Shown: positions 1-13,370, counted from the first letter of the stretch. The stretch: DNA of 64,000 nucleotides from Triplophysa rosa (GCF_024868665.1 NC_079913.1:5661715-5725714); one strand, 5' to 3'. Numbers and translations are program-made. The notes: generated from the sequence alone by a model not told the origin.

Positions 1-655
1 ACATAAATGTTGATTTAGTTGTTTTAAATTATTTAAAACATGCTTTTGCATTAAGAAATATCTTTTTGAGTAATCTTGAGCCCCCCTGGTTGAGAAACAT
101 TTATTGCATTATTACTAGCAATATTTATTGTATTTATTACAGTAAATTTAATAGAGACCATGGGCCCTAAAACCAAATGATGTTTTTAAACAATCATTGT
201 ATGGTATAGACGGTTTCATCGGACGCACACTCTGACCTGAAAACTTCCGGTCTGTGTTCTGTTATTTATTTTATATTTAATATCATTTATATTCATATTT
301 TATTGTATGTTGTATTAAATTATAACTGGGCAGGTCTACCTGAAGTTAAGTTTGGGACACATAACGTTTATGTTGTTGCCGCTGAAACCTATGCAGTTAC
401 ACAAATATTCTTGAAAATTCTAATTTTGTTTACCACTGAAAAACAGTTGGTACAGCATTCGGGTGTAAATAATTTATTTCTATTTGTGGATAAACTAAGT
501 TGAAAATTACCTACAGTAACAATAACACACACCACTAATCCAACATTTTATATCGCTCACTCTGTTACTCTGTAGCAGTAACTGTGTGACTCATTTATAT
601 TAAACTATTCTAATTTAACAGTGTATAACAGAAGCCATTAGCTACTCGTCTGCTC
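1..655. other. AT-rich intergenic sequence, nothing recognised
   Basis: Unique-looking AT-rich DNA with no domain-bearing frame, repeat boundary or RNA gene that I can support. Confidence 0.6.
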
Positions 656-659
656 TAGA

Positions 660-1240
660 ACAGACACGGATGAAAAACGTCTCTTCATTGTTACCTCGCA
701 GGCCTGCTGCAGTATTCTCAGTTTCCCGCTGGCAAGTGTTCGAGGATCCGTTTAAGGATGGGGGGGCAATACATACAATCACAAGTTCCTAATAGCTCAA
801 TCAGAGGCCAACCGGCATTTCTATTTTTAAAGATATTCGTCGCACTCCCATTAATGAGTGAGCGGCCACCTCTCGCCACGGCAACCGTCTCCATTGTGAA
901 GTCTGCCACTCCGCTTTCATTAAGCTCCTTCGCTCAGATGGAGACAATAGAGCAATTCGGCACTGCGCTCAAGGTAATCTTTATGGAAGGGCGGAAAACA
1001 ATGGGGTGCCAAGGGGGGAGTTCACATGGTAATAAGTGGACAAACCCAAAAGCAATTAACTCCGTTGTAATCCCATTGAGTTCAATCAAAGGCAGCGAGT
1101 GGGGACTTTTCAGAAATCAAGCGACCGGTTAAGATGCGAAGGAAATGACTGACTTTGAGTACACCTGTAGAAATCTTGGAAATGGTGGAGCTTTACAGCG
1201 AAATCAAGACACTTCTGTTTCTTAGTTGGATGGAAGTTTG
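660..1240. other. Candidate conserved non-coding element
   Basis: A block of complex, balanced sequence with TAATGA and CAATTA cores stands out from AT-rich flanks. It carries open frames on both strands (125 codons at 758-1132, 63 at 718-909), but neither has a recognisable domain. Overlapping frames on both strands suggest low stop density rather than coding. It may be an lmo3 enhancer or another distal element. Confidence 0.35.
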
Positions 1241-2790
1241 TAATGGGGACGTATTATTTTCCAACTTTCAGATTACTTATGAAAGTCGTTGACCAGGGGT
1301 CTTCAAGGGGGGCCAGTGAGGAGGCCAAAGAGTAAAGGGTTTGATAAACCTAAGTTTGCAAAAGAAAACAAATATACAATATTAAGTGAACAACTAAAGC
1401 TAAACAAATGCTTTATTGTGCTAAAATATATTGCTCCTTAATGTAAGCATTATAAAGTAAATAAATAAATGAAAATGAACTATGCCGGGCATGCTAGGCC
1501 AAAAACTCAACACCATCGTTTCACCCATGCTTAAAAAGTTTGAAGACCTCTTGAAATTGCAATGAAATATCAAGCCATCTTCTTTGCAATGAGTTTCAAT
1601 TGCTTTGGAAACACTAGTGGACCTATTTAGTTAACCGATACACTTATGCAAGGCTATACAATTTCTTTGAAACCGTAGGGTATGGGAAATTTAAATCCAG
1701 CAATAGATTTAGTGTTTACTGAAATCATATGCTGCAGTGATATCTGAATATGTGACTAGTCTCTCTGTCATACAAAACATTCCCATAAGAGGAAAGATCA
1801 ATTCCTCATCATCACAATAGCAATTCATAGAGACCCCGAGCTATTGATTTGTGGGCGTGTCTGCGGACCATTGGAGACCATCGGAGACCATTGGAGACAT
1901 GGACTTAATGAGAAATCATAGAGCCCTGCAACATTTGTTTTGTTTTTGACACAAGAGAAAGAATGACCCTCGGATCGATGAGGGACAAAAAAAGATTGAT
2001 TGAAGAATCCAATTTTTGTCATAACTTACGAAGCACTTTTCCAGTTTACTGTAAAGGATACAAGCTGAATATCGTAATCTTTATGTACTTAATATCCTAA
2101 GGTTAAGACCACCCGAAGTTGTCTTTTGCCATTTATTTTCCCACATGAGATGAATTTTAGAAAAGAAATGACCTCCTCTGCTTCAATAATTTTAACTTTA
2201 ATATGTTGCCTGACACTTGCCTAAGGTGGTAAACGCTACTGACAACAAATCTGTCACATCTTTGGAAGAGAGTCAGAGCGGTCCTTGGCGTTCAACTCTT
2301 GTGCTAAACTAATATCAGAGTAATTTTTAGCTGCCAAACTTTTCAAGACAAAAATGCTTTGTACAAAAACCATGGATAAAGTTTAGACATTTAAAAACAT
2401 TTTATTGACTATATTTCTATTTGCAGGCGAATTACCAAGATTAGAGAGCTTTTGATTGGAAGTCATCAAAATTTTTAGTCTGGAATAGATAGACTATAGA
2501 CTTTAAGCATGTTAATGTACAAAAAGCTAGGCCTACACTAAATCGTATATTAAATAGTATAATACCATATTAATATTAGAAAGTATTTTGTTAACTTTTA
2601 CACATACATTAACATAACAATGACTGTAAATTGCATTATCATGGACCACCAAAGTGGCTCACTGAAATACGTTGTTGCTGTATTTTAATAATAATTATGT
2701 ACAATTAGAGTGTAATTAAATCAATGACATTAAATAAAAATAGTTACTTTCTTCAGGCAGAGAAAGAGACACTGGTTTCCAAAGTAGATG
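1241..2790. other. Intergenic AT-rich sequence
   Basis: Mostly AT-rich filler. The only structure seen is a short tandem array at 1866-1900 (listed separately). Confidence 0.5.
1866..1900. repeat. 10-bp tandem repeat, about 3.5 copies
   Basis: The unit TTGGAGACCA (with one TC variant) repeats at an exact period of ten bases, ending in GGAGACAT. No function is apparent. Confidence 0.8.
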
Positions 2791-2798
2791 GGTCTTAC

Positions 2799-3070
2799 AG
2801 GGATAGATCACACACAAATGATCACCCTCATGTCATTCCAAACCTGTATGACTTTCTTCCTTCTGTAAAACACAAAAGAAGATATTTTGAACAATGCTGG
2901 TAACCAGACAAGCCCCCATTGACTTTCATTGTATGGACACAAAACCACTTCTCAAAATATCTCCTTTTCTGTTTCAGGGAATAAAGAGAAATATATAGAT
3001 TTTGAATGACATGACGCTGAATAAGTGATGATAAAATATTAATTTTTGGTTGAACTGTGCCTTCAATTAA
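2799..3070. mobile_element. TTAA-type MITE copy 1 (degenerate)
   Basis: It contains the family core (CACCCTCATGTCATTCCAAA, then AGAAGATATTTTGAA, then CCCCCATTGACTTTCATTG) and decayed ends GGGATAGATCAC and GGTTGAACTG. It is non-coding and terminally degenerate compared with the copy at 45052-45352. Confidence 0.8.
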
Positions 3071-3189
3071 GGAGACATAATGTACCGCAAGGTTATGAAA
3101 CCAATGGCGACTGGAAGCGGCAGGGGCCGAGATAGAGAGTATTGATAAGATAGGAAATACGATCACCCACCAGTCTGTCCCCGTGTTTA

Positions 3190-3359
<170 letters not shown>

Positions 3360-3361
<2 letters not shown>

Positions 3362-4560
3362 GAGGCAGAGAGGTCCCATTCCAGTCTCTATGTTGCTGTC
3401 TATCCCTTTCCTCTGTTCTAATCAGCATACAAGCGACAGGCGCCCTGCCCTGCGTTACAGCGGCTTGGCTGCCATTCCATTGGCTATTGATGAGACTTTG
3501 GGGCAGGGGGGCTGCCCAACCCAACACTTTCTCATCCAGCGCTGGAGTCAGGACGTCTGTCCGCCTCCCATCCAAAATGAGACACCCTGAATTTAATCTG
3601 AAATGGAGAGGGGGTGGCAGGCAGGACTTGGTGTATCATATCAACTCCTGTGATAGTGCCTCCCCTGCTTTCCGTGAGGGATTGGAAAGTGGCACCACTT
3701 TTTAAGCCAGACTGATCAATGGCGCTTATGTATTGGGTCGAGCAGCATAGAGCAGATGTATGGTTCCACTTGTCTGCTTGCAATTAAAGGGGGAAATAGA
3801 TTGCCAAAGCATCGCACGGTAAGACGAACCCGTACGGGCGCTGGGTCCCCGCGGAGCCATTTGTTTTCCAAGTTCGAGTGTGAAAACGCAGTCGTTGCCT
3901 CTAAAGGTGAAGGGAAAACGTGCGTTCAAGGTGTTAATGTTATTTATTAAGTTTTAGGTTTAGAGCTGAGATTTCAAACCGCATTTTAGAGGCGATTGAA
4001 GAAATGTGATGCTAACTTTTGCCAAATACCTATGGTCAGGATTTCACAAAAAGTCATAACATTATACTGAACCAGAGGGACCTTAAGATCACAATCCCAA
4101 ATACAGTCCTGCAACGCCTCAGGTGAAAATATATGTTATTTATGGTATATTTTACATCCATAGCTTAGGCATATGCAATTGGTCAAAAGTTCTTAAACTT
4201 CCTTTATTTTTGTCCAACACTGAAGAATAATAGTAAACTAATCAAAATTTAGCACAAATAGAATAGCACAAATGTAACTATGCTAATTCCGTTGTTACAA
4301 TAAATAAATAAAATAAATTACAACTATGTTGTTGTAAAGACCGCCCACTGGCCCTAATGTACATCTCAGCATCAAATAAAATAAAAAATAGTATTTCAGT
4401 CAAGGGACTCTGAACTTTTAGCCAGTAATGCTTACATAAAATACGTCACTACTGTGCTCAAAAAGGATATGTTGAGTACAACCTAAATGCAACATCAAAA
4501 CAGACACAGCTCCACAGAAGGTGAAAACGCATAAATATGGTTTACAATGCTATACAAGAT
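3360..4560. other. Intergenic sequence, no gene recognised
   Basis: Bases 3400-3950 are complex and may be unique or conserved. Several overlapping short frames on both strands lack domains. Bases 3950-4560 are AT-rich filler. Confidence 0.45.
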
Positions 4561-4569
4561 GTTTGGAAG

Positions 4570-5295
4570 TAGTGTTGTAGTCAAGACCACATAAACCCAG
4601 ACCGAGACCAAGGGGTGTCGACCAAGACCAAGACCAGCACTCCTGAAATTCATCATTCAACTAAAAAGTCATAATTGCAAAATCATGCGTTCTAAGCGTT
4701 TTTATCTATTCAGTAGCAAAATAGCTGTGTGTTGCTCATAAATGCACAAAAGTTCGTTCTAGATTTATTTGGGACTAGCCAAAATTATCAAGCCTAATTG
4801 TGTCTAAAATTTAAGTCGCGTATTAACTTGTGGTTTATTGAATGATTGTATAAAATCATTGTCACATTTTCAGATCACGTCAGATGTTATAATATAAATA
4901 AACAAGATCTCATACAAGTTCATTTTTTGCAATCACATCTTGGATAATGTGGGCCTTTGTATTAGTTTTCTTAACAGATTTCCTTTAGGACAATCGCCTA
5001 TTGATCTCTTACCAGCACAATAGTAACAAATGTAAGTAAAGTAGTAAATAAGTCAGTGATTGCTTTTAAAGCCAGAGGTTTAACAGCCATTAATAATGTT
5101 AACACATCAATCAGACAATGCACCAGCAATTCAGTGTAATTCCCACAGTTGTGGTCTTGAAATGAACTCCCAAGACCACTAAGTCTGAGACCAAGACAAG
5201 ACTGAGACCAAAGACAGTTGAGACCGAGACAAGACCAATTCCATCCAAAAAAATAGATTAAAAAAACAAGACCGCTCTTAAGTACTACAGCACTA
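4570..5295. mobile_element. Non-autonomous hAT-like DNA transposon with 8-bp target duplication
   Basis: The ends TAGTGTTGTAGT and (reverse complement of the right end) TAGTGCTGTAGT form a 12-bp inverted repeat with one mismatch. The flanks are a perfect 8-bp duplication, TTTGGAAG, at 4562-4569 and 5296-5303, diagnostic of hAT-type integration. Subterminal regions are rich in degenerate CAAGACCA/GAGACCAAGA repeats in both halves. A 148-codon minus-strand frame (4998-5444) crosses the right boundary and shows no transposase features. Confidence 0.88.
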
Positions 5296-5399
5296 TTTGG
5301 AAGCTTAAAAATGGGTTGTAAACCAAAACAAGTTGCATAAACCCTTATAGCTGTATTACAGTCCTTGTAAGAAGATACAAATATTGATGTCTGGTAACC

Positions 5400-6190
5400 G
5401 TGTTTACACACCCTCAGGCCACATCTCGGGTAATTAGAGGTCACGCAAGAGAGGGGTTAACAGACCTCACTCTGTGTGGAGGCGCACAACGCTGCACCTC
5501 TCTTTTGATGTTTCGCCACTCGGCCCTCCCCTCTATCCACCTGAATGTCAACCAATTGGGACAGCACAGGGCTTGACATTATGTCTGCGGGTTATCATTA
5601 TGTGTATTTTTTTCCCCCAACTGATCGATTGGCTCCCGTCCACAGCGGTGCTTCTGGGGTGAACTGTCATTGCTAGTTAGGGATTGACCAGTGGGAATCA
5701 TTAAGAGAGAGCCCGGGCTTGGGGGAGGCTTTGTTGGGTTGTGAAGGGGATGGGGGGGGAAGCTTTCTGAAGAAGCCAAGCCTTTTTCTTTTAGCCTCCT
5801 AGACTTGGTTGACCTTTCACTTAGGTAGCAGCTGGAGCTCAGAGATATTTAATTGAATGGGATCTTCAGATGTATTTTGGAGAGATGCAAGCGAGAGAGT
5901 GAGCGAGCGAGCATTGAAGATACTGCCAGCTCGAGATGAGGAAGTCCAGCCGGGGGAGGGTGAGCGAGAACCGTTAAAGGAGTCACAGAGAGAGTTTGCT
6001 TGACCTTCAAAGCCTAATTGATAGGCTTTTCATAGACCTTGTTTGAGATGTGCGTGGTCCCTGTTGTTCGGCAGACCCTTACAACTCCTGGAGAAGTACA
6101 AAGTCAACTGCAGGTAGCGAGCCCCTAGTGGCCTAGTACAATCAATAGCAAGCAGGGAGCGCTAACAAGGGTTCTAGTCACTCGGAGGAT
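5400..6190. other. Candidate conserved non-coding element
   Basis: Complex sequence with low redundancy, including a 17-bp dyad AGCCTAATTGATAGGCT at 6011-6027 and several ATTGA/TTAAT homeodomain-type cores. There are no coding features. Regulatory function is inferred from composition and position upstream of lmo3. Confidence 0.35.
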
Positions 6191-6336
6191 CTCGCAGACG
6201 ATATTAAGAGTCAGAGGCAGGCCTAATTTCAGAGCCTGTGCTCATTAACACGGCCAAATACAGCACATTGGCACGATTAAGGGGCGGTTTGTGGATGGGG
6301 ACATGCGGCTGTGAAGAATCTAGAACTGGCAACGTT

Positions 6337-6631
6337 TTAAAGGTATAGCTTATATGAAACTTTATATATAGTGTTAAACAATAATCAAAAAATGAAAATC
6401 GTGTACTTATTTTCTTACCCTTGAAAAACCTTGCAATTTTTTTTCTGTGGAGAACAAAAGAAGATGTTATAGGCACAATGTTGGGCACTGATAGTCGAAG
6501 TCACCATTCACTTTCATTAGAAAATGCAGCTTTTCTTCTGCGGAAGAAAGAAAGTCATACAGGTTTGAAATAACAAGAGGGTGAGTAAATAATGACACAA
6601 TTTTCATTTTGAAGGTGAACTACTCCTTTAA
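6337..6631. mobile_element. TTAA-type MITE copy 2
   Basis: TTAAAGGTATAGCTTATATG at the left and AGGTGAACTACTCCTTTAA at the right delimit it, with TTAA at both ends. The interior includes GAACAAAAGAAGATGTTATA and GTCACCATTCACTTTCATT, as in other copies. It is non-coding. Confidence 0.88.
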
Positions 6632-6639
6632 ATCAGCAC

Positions 6640-7260
6640 GGAGCAATTTTCCTTATCTTTTTATCATGTCCTTTAATGGGTGTGCACACTTTTTTTAGCC
6701 ACTGGTCTGCTGCTGTATGCTAAGAGGACGTGAATGACAATTCAATTTTTGCTAAATCCCTCCAAGCAGCCTGGTGAAAGACTGGAGCTTAAGGTCTGCC
6801 CAAAGCCCTTGGAAGTGACACGGAAGGCATAAGAGGTAGAAGCCAGGCTCTCTTTGTCTTTGAGAGCAATTTAATTAGGCCTAGTTTCCCCTCTGCGGGA
6901 CAAGAAACCGAGCGAGAGAGAGAACAAGCGAGACCAAGGAGGTTCCTGGGCTCTCGTGAAGGCGGCAGCCGTGGACACACAGAAAGGATTTCATAGGGAT
7001 CATGTACGAAGATCAACAGATAAGCAGCTAATTTTGTGTACTTAGGGGAGCAAACGATTGAGCGCAGCCCCCTCCGGAATTCCACCAACGGAGAGGATGA
7101 AAGGCAGGAGAGGAGATCTTACGCTGTTTCGGCCATTAATGCTGATCTCTAAAATTAAAGATTTATACCACTTGATAGAGCTCACTAGCAGCACGTACCG
7201 GATGGAAAGGAGAAATAGAGGGGATCTAGCTATCTTTTAAAGTATTTCAATGAATGTGCA
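6640..7260. other. Candidate conserved non-coding element
   Basis: Complex sequence with TTTAATTAGG (6870-6879), GCTAATTTTG (near 7026) and CATTAATGCT cores. It lies directly beside a MITE insertion. Short frames on both strands have no domain. Confidence 0.33.
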
Positions 7261-9270
7261 ATCAGAAAGATCTAGTTTGGGATAATTGGATAGCTTGGTT
7301 GGTATTATTCATCTCATAGACACGCTTTCACCAACAGTTATTCAGAATGACAATTAAGGAAAACCTCTGAAAAAGAAGGATAGGGATTTGGATGCCATTA
7401 CTGTGATGTCCAATGACATTAAACCCGACATAAAATGAAATCTGACCCCATTTACTTAATACACATTCCTTGTCTTTCTACGCATGTTTTATCAGCACAT
7501 GTTACTCCAATCTGGATGAAGACTATCCAATATTGGATGGTTATAAAGACTAGACGTATAGGAGGAATCAATTACAATATAAACTATTACAATTACAATA
7601 GAACATCATACGTTTTCGGCAATTATTAGACAATTATGATTCTTATTTGTGTTGGAAGAAACACCACCACGGATGCATCACAAAAGTTTTACAAAAATAT
7701 CGCTACCCTACTTTGGGATCATATTTTTTTTAACCATTTTACTTGCATGTAAAACTTTTAACAGCATCTGTGTGAGTGAGAGCCAAAATTGCAATGCCTT
7801 GTTATGCATATCGAGCAAATAAAAAATAAAAAATACCAATAAATTACCCATGAAGTTCAACCCAAACCCTCATTTATGTATTCATTCTGTTCTTATATTT
7901 CATATCAAAATGGGGCACGGTTAACGTAGACTTTCTGTCCCTCTAGATTTAACACATACACAGCATGATCTTATTAATTCCTACCTTGATCTTCAGCATA
8001 TGCTGCCATTCAAAATCCCCTCTTGACTCCAATTCAAACTTTCCTTTCCGGTGTAAAAAGTTGGAAAATTGCTTGTTGACTGCTGTCAATAATGCATCTT
8101 CGTTCTGTGGGGAAGATATAAAGAAAATATAAAATATGCAACAACTACCTATAATAGAAAATGTTTTTGCATTAGCATTTAGAAAAGAGATTATTAATAA
8201 AACATGAGCAAATGATTAATTACGAAATGAAAATTAAGCGTGAAAAGCACCAGGGTTCAAATCCTGGACCCAACACACACTTTTCGCCCATTATAATGAT
8301 CAAACAAACAATTATTTCATATTTAACATTGCAACAACTTGGCACATGCGGTCTGAATGATGAAGATTAGGTGCAGCCATGTTGATTCTGACTTTTTTGG
8401 ACACTCAAATGGATTTGACAACTATCATACTTGTCTGGCCTCAGTATTGGTTGTGGGCTGAGGTGGACAATGGACATCTACTATAGTGGGATCCCAATAA
8501 AACTTTACCATCTGACTCTGTTCTCTGCACGAGGCCGTTCCTCAAAGTTTCATCAAAGGCAGGATTTGGCACGTTGTTGGTTTTTTCACAAAGCTCCACC
8601 TTCATTCTGTACACAGAGGCGCTTCAGCAAGATCAAAACGTCTGGATAATATCATCTGTTGCCAAGATTGATAATGAGCATCTAAATGAGTTTGGCCCAT
8701 TAAATGTACCTCTGGATAATGAATAAATAATTCACCTAACAACTGATGTGATCCCTAATTGGGTTTTGAAAAAGCAAACCTTCATGGCAGGCCCCGTACT
8801 TCTGAGATCATCTCAAAACGCCTCTCAATTAATGGGATCTATAAGATAAATCATTTAAGGAAATTTAACTGATCGACCTCAGATGTCGTCACAATATGTA
8901 CAGTATGTATATACTGTATGCATGGCTCACCATTCATCCCAAATGGAGTTTAGGTGCGGAGTCACTGCTGACCCAACCAAACCTTTTCTTTTAAGACCTC
9001 ACTTTGTGCACATGGGCATTACGTGCCCCATTTAGTATAGCAAATGTGTGTCAATGATTTCACGACAATACTTTTATGCATCTTTTAGTAAGGTGTGTAG
9101 CTGAAATAAATAATACTGCAAACCGGTGTCTACATACTTTGGGCCTTTTTGTTAGCCTTTAAGCAACTATAAAATGCACAGGCCATGCATGTTTTATTAA
9201 AAAAAGATTTTAATTGGATTTTCTTTAATAATAATGTAGCCTGTAACTTGTGTACTGGGCACAAACAAAC
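7260..9270. other. Intergenic sequence, no gene recognised
   Basis: AT-rich filler to about 8430. Bases 8430-9020 are more complex and may be unique regulatory DNA. A lone B-box-like motif is at 8250-8267 (see rejected items). Confidence 0.45.
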
Positions 9271-9279
9271 AACCCCGGT

Positions 9280-10420
9280 TAATTAAAGGATGCAGTCATC
9301 AAACCTCTAAACCTTGAAGCCTTGCGCTATGAAACCGAGAACGAGCGGAGAGAGAGAGAAACACAGAAGAGAATGAGAATGAAGGTTTGCTAAACAAAGT
9401 AAATGGAGCCCTGCATTATCGCCAGCTAATCGTGTGAGTCATTGTAGAGTTGTGTAATTCGTTTCAATTGCTTTCTGACATCTGGAGAACCACTGCCATA
9501 ATCGCCCTACCTTGGGTCTTTGTCCAATAATCATTCAATTATAAAATCTAATTGACAAGTGACATTGTCTTTTATTGCTTGATTTATCGGGTAATTGCAG
9601 CGCTACTAAGATATGCCCTTCACCCACGGTTGTGAATAGGTTTGGAAGCAAAACTCTTGTCGTGCCAATTAAATGCATTGCGAAAAAAAGAAAGATTGAA
9701 AAAAACTTTAAGAGGGTCCTTCATCTGTCAAACAGAAGCTCTTCTGATGTGTTTATGTCCTTGCTCATAATTATGCCATTTCGAAAAAAGGATCTTTTGT
9801 CTGTGACATTAATTACAGCAAATGCACTGAATTTAAACGCTGAAAACCTGTCCAAGTGTAGAGTCCTTGTGTTGAAACCCCAGCTAGTTGAAACAATTGG
9901 GAGCAATGATGTTAGCACACAACAATCGCCTGCCCCGCGTGTCAAAGGTCTGTTTGGTGCGCTCCCTGAGTGGACCACTTAAACGTTCCCTTGCTCTTCG
10001 CCTACAAATGAAGGTTTTGCTTCACTCCGTGCACGAGACACTCGTGCGCTCTTCCCACACATATAGCTCAAATTTCATTTCCCTGGATGACTAGTGGGAG
10101 AACTTTCCCCGTGCAAAAGTACTCTTGAAAATCATAAATCTTGAGAGTTTCTTCCTGCACTAATTGACATTTGACAACATCATTTGCATAATGATTCAAA
10201 ACAGCCTCCAGGGAGATGCTTAAAAGGAGGGAAACATTATGGATTTGCTAATTAGCTATCGTCAATTCTTTTTTCACGCGCTTGTCGTCGTTAGTTGGAA
10301 CGCGGTTACTTGATCAGACAAGCGGAGCGTTTGTGACAGTCATCATGACTATTCAATCAGGATTATTGGTGATGTTGTCAAGCGGATGTTGCTTTTTTAT
10401 TGCGATGGCATTAATCTAAA
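9280..10420. other. Candidate conserved non-coding element with POU and homeodomain sites
   Basis: A long stretch of complex sequence with GCTAATCG, CAATTG and TAATTGACA cores, a perfect octamer ATTTGCAT at 10182-10189 and a palindromic GCTAATTAGC at 10247-10256. A 136-codon frame at 9575-9982 begins at a non-ATG codon and has no domain. The motif content suggests a developmental enhancer, unverified. Confidence 0.38.
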
Positions 10421-10429
10421 TTTCCAAGT

Positions 10430-11370
10430 TTTAAAGTTGGAAATCTTGTTTCAAACGTTGCGATACCATTCATCATACTTAACGTACTGTAATGTCTCAG
10501 TAAAACCCGGTGGGGTCTGTATGAGACATTTGTTGTTTAACACAGTATTTTCTTTATAAATGGCTAAATCCACGACTTTTAAATATAGGTAAAAAGTGGA
10601 ATTTTGAACAACAAAAAAATGACAGCATTTACTAGAGCTTGACAACACAAGTCCATGGTTACAATCTCAAACGTTTCATACATTTATTTTTTCAAAACAT
10701 CAGATTAAGACCTCACGCTGCACCAGCCTCTGCATTATGTGGGAAATGATCAATGCAGTTTGATATTTAGATAGGACTAAGTTCACATTTCTAACATTTA
10801 CTTTTAGTATTGAGAGAGAACAAAATGTTCACATTCAACTCATTAGTACCATCAGTAGTAAAAGCTCTTTGCTTAATTTAGTATGTGTTTTCACTTGCAC
10901 GGCTCAGTTTTACACGGGAAGTGCTACAGTCGGTACCCAGTGAGGTCAACTGTACGCGGTGCCTTTTGCTTCAAGTGTCATTGAGTTTTTGTTTACCTGT
11001 GTGTTTGTGGATGAGAGGTTCCCAACATGCCGTTGTTGTGCCATCAGTCTGGAAAGAGGGAAATTTCAAATTTATGTAAAATTCCAATTTAATCCATAAA
11101 GCATTAACTCGTTTGATGGATACATAGTTTGTTGTGTACTTCGATAAACATGAAGTTAAATAACAAAAAAATGGTATCAGGTAGACTTGTAGGTAAAGCA
11201 GTATCAGGTGTATTTCACCGAGCTACTCGCAGTGGTTTGAGTCTGTGAGAACTGCACAAAGAATGAAATACACTGAAACATTCAGTGATGTTAAAAGGTG
11301 TTATATAGGAAAGTGGTGTTATATTGTATATCACCAGCTAATTAACGTGCACTAATGTACATTGTAATAT
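10430..11370. other. AT-rich intergenic sequence
   Basis: No gene, repeat boundary or RNA structure that I can support. Confidence 0.5.
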
Positions 11371-11375
11371 TTTTT

Positions 11376-11602
11376 TGCTGCCTCAAATTTTTAAGTTCAG
11401 TAAACGTGCCGTTACCATTCATTTCAACTTTTTTTCACATTACTTCAACACATTAAAATAAGTTACATTTCAACTTATTAAAAATTGAGTTATATAAACA
11501 AAATTTCAAGTTATTTAAACTCGCCAGTGGCCAAAACTTGAAACAGTAAGTTAATATGACTTGCAAAACCAAGTTGATTGGACATAAAAATTTAAGGCAG
11601 CA
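11376..11602. mobile_element. Short MITE with TGCTGCCT-type termini
   Basis: The left end TGCTGCCTCAAATTTTTAAG and the reverse complement of the right end TGCTGCCTTAAATTTTTATG form about 20 bp of inverted repeat. The interior is rich in CAACTT/AAGTTG motifs. I recognise this type from memory as a dispersed fish repeat; its superfamily is not determined. Confidence 0.75.
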
Positions 11603-11609
11603 TCAACAA

Positions 11610-13370
11610 TTCATTGCACCCAATACTTAATTTCAGTATGAATCTGTATAAAAGTTAGTTTTAAGTCAATTTTCAAGACAATTCAAAAGTTATCGGCATT
11701 TTACTTAACTTCATTATTTAACTTACCAATTCCAAATTTTTGTCTTTCTTTTAGCATTACACCAAGAAGTTGTCCAACAGTATCACGCTGTCTGCTGTAT
11801 CAGTCGGTTCAGTGGTTTCTCCCTTCGGCCCTGCAGACTGTGGACACTAGCCATCAGTTAAGGAGTCCTGGGTAAGGAGCAATAATCGGGCAGGGGCAGG
11901 TTTGTCAGGGAGGCTGGATGTGTGGCTCACAGGCTTCTGATAAGAGCTGGTTGGAGATCCAGACCCAAGGCCAGTGTCAATGTCAGAGGACATCAATCTA
12001 CACTACAGTGCAACACACACAGTTTAAAGATCAAAGTGATGATAATGAAAGATGTAAAGCCAGCCAATCAGATTTTTGTTGATTTTATATGCAGTAGGTA
12101 CAGATGTACATGATGTACAAACTAAACCATCTAATCATAATTGTGCACATACTGTGTACTTCCATACATTTATACAGAGAGGTCTATGTGTTTGCCAGTC
12201 TCTTATTTAGTGGCTTAAAGTTGAACTTGTTATTCTGTAACCATTGTTACAGCCTGTTTGTTAAGTCCGTGCCCCAAAACTCTTTTAGGTGAAAATGGGT
12301 TCCATCAAAATGAATCATTAGAGTAGCAGACTATAGTAGAAAAGCAACAATGTGCCGTTCTGATCTATCTTTAGATTCCACCTTATTTGCTCAGACGTCC
12401 TCCGTCTGTCCCCTAAGCTCTGCCACAAACTCAATTAAACTGAAGTGATAAGTTATAAATTGGCTGGGAACCCAACAATGGCTACACTTCCCCAACATTA
12501 ACAGCCATAAACAAATTTTACTGGTACAGTTCCAACAACTTGTTTGCTAACAACGACTGGAACGTTGCGGGAACAAGGCGCATCATTTTAATACAAATTT
12601 AAAGAGCGAGAACTGTCTCTTGTCTGACTGTCAGTGCAATTCTACTTTCGATTTACTTTCTCCCCCTTGGAACATACTAGACACAAAGGCCAAATATGGG
12701 AAGCAGTCAGAATAGCAGCACGCCTCTTTTCCCTCCATTCTGTCTCGGCAGTTCCTCCGCAGAAGAAAGAAATTAGTTAAGGTACCCGTAGAGAGAGGCC
12801 TCAAAACACAGAATAAGTGTTTATACTCAAGGTGAATGTAGAGGCCAAGTTATTTTGTAAGGTTAAGAAAACATGGCCATTGGAAAGAGCAACCGCGAGA
12901 GAAGCTGCAAAATAATTTCCTGTCAAGAGCATAAAACGTCTCTCAATTGAGGTAAACATTTCTACTTTCAAAAGCAATTTATTTCCTAACAACCGCTCAA
13001 GCGGACAACATATCTTATGTTCCCTTTTCCCTGAATTTTCATCATGCTGTTTCGGTTCTTCCCTCCAAACCCCCATTTTCACAAGTTGGTGTTTATAGTC
13101 GGCTTTCACAGAAACCATGTGTGAATGGGAAGGGTCAATGCAATAATGCGCTTATTAGCTGGGAATAGACCACCTTGGAATTCTTGGAGTTTTTAGTAGG
13201 AATTCTACTATTTCAGTTCTAGAACTTCAGGTATTAAAAGCTGGTTCCATTTGTTTTAAAAATCAATAAATAAGTCACATTAATGACAACACATTTAAGA
13301 GGATTATCTAAATATAATTAGTCATAATAAGCCATATTCGTCATCTTTGTCTTAGACATGATCTCACACT
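11610..13370. other. Intergenic sequence, no gene recognised
   Basis: AT-rich to about 12300. Bases 12380-13140 are more complex and could hold a conserved element. A 105-codon minus-strand frame (12801-13118) has no domain. Confidence 0.42.

Noticed and set aside
758..1132. 125-codon plus-strand frame
   Set aside because: It has no domain, and an overlapping frame exists on the other strand. The block looks like non-coding conserved DNA.
4998..5444. 149-codon minus-strand frame over the hAT-like element
   Set aside because: It crosses the element boundary and target duplication and has no transposase motifs.
8250..8267. tRNA T-arm-like CCAGGGTTCAAATCCTGG
   Set aside because: The loop is one base too long, and no A box, anticodon arm or acceptor stem was found. 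At most it is a SINE remnant or chance.
9575..9982. 136-codon plus-strand frame
   Set aside because: It has a non-ATG start and no recognisable domain. The region reads as regulatory-type sequence.
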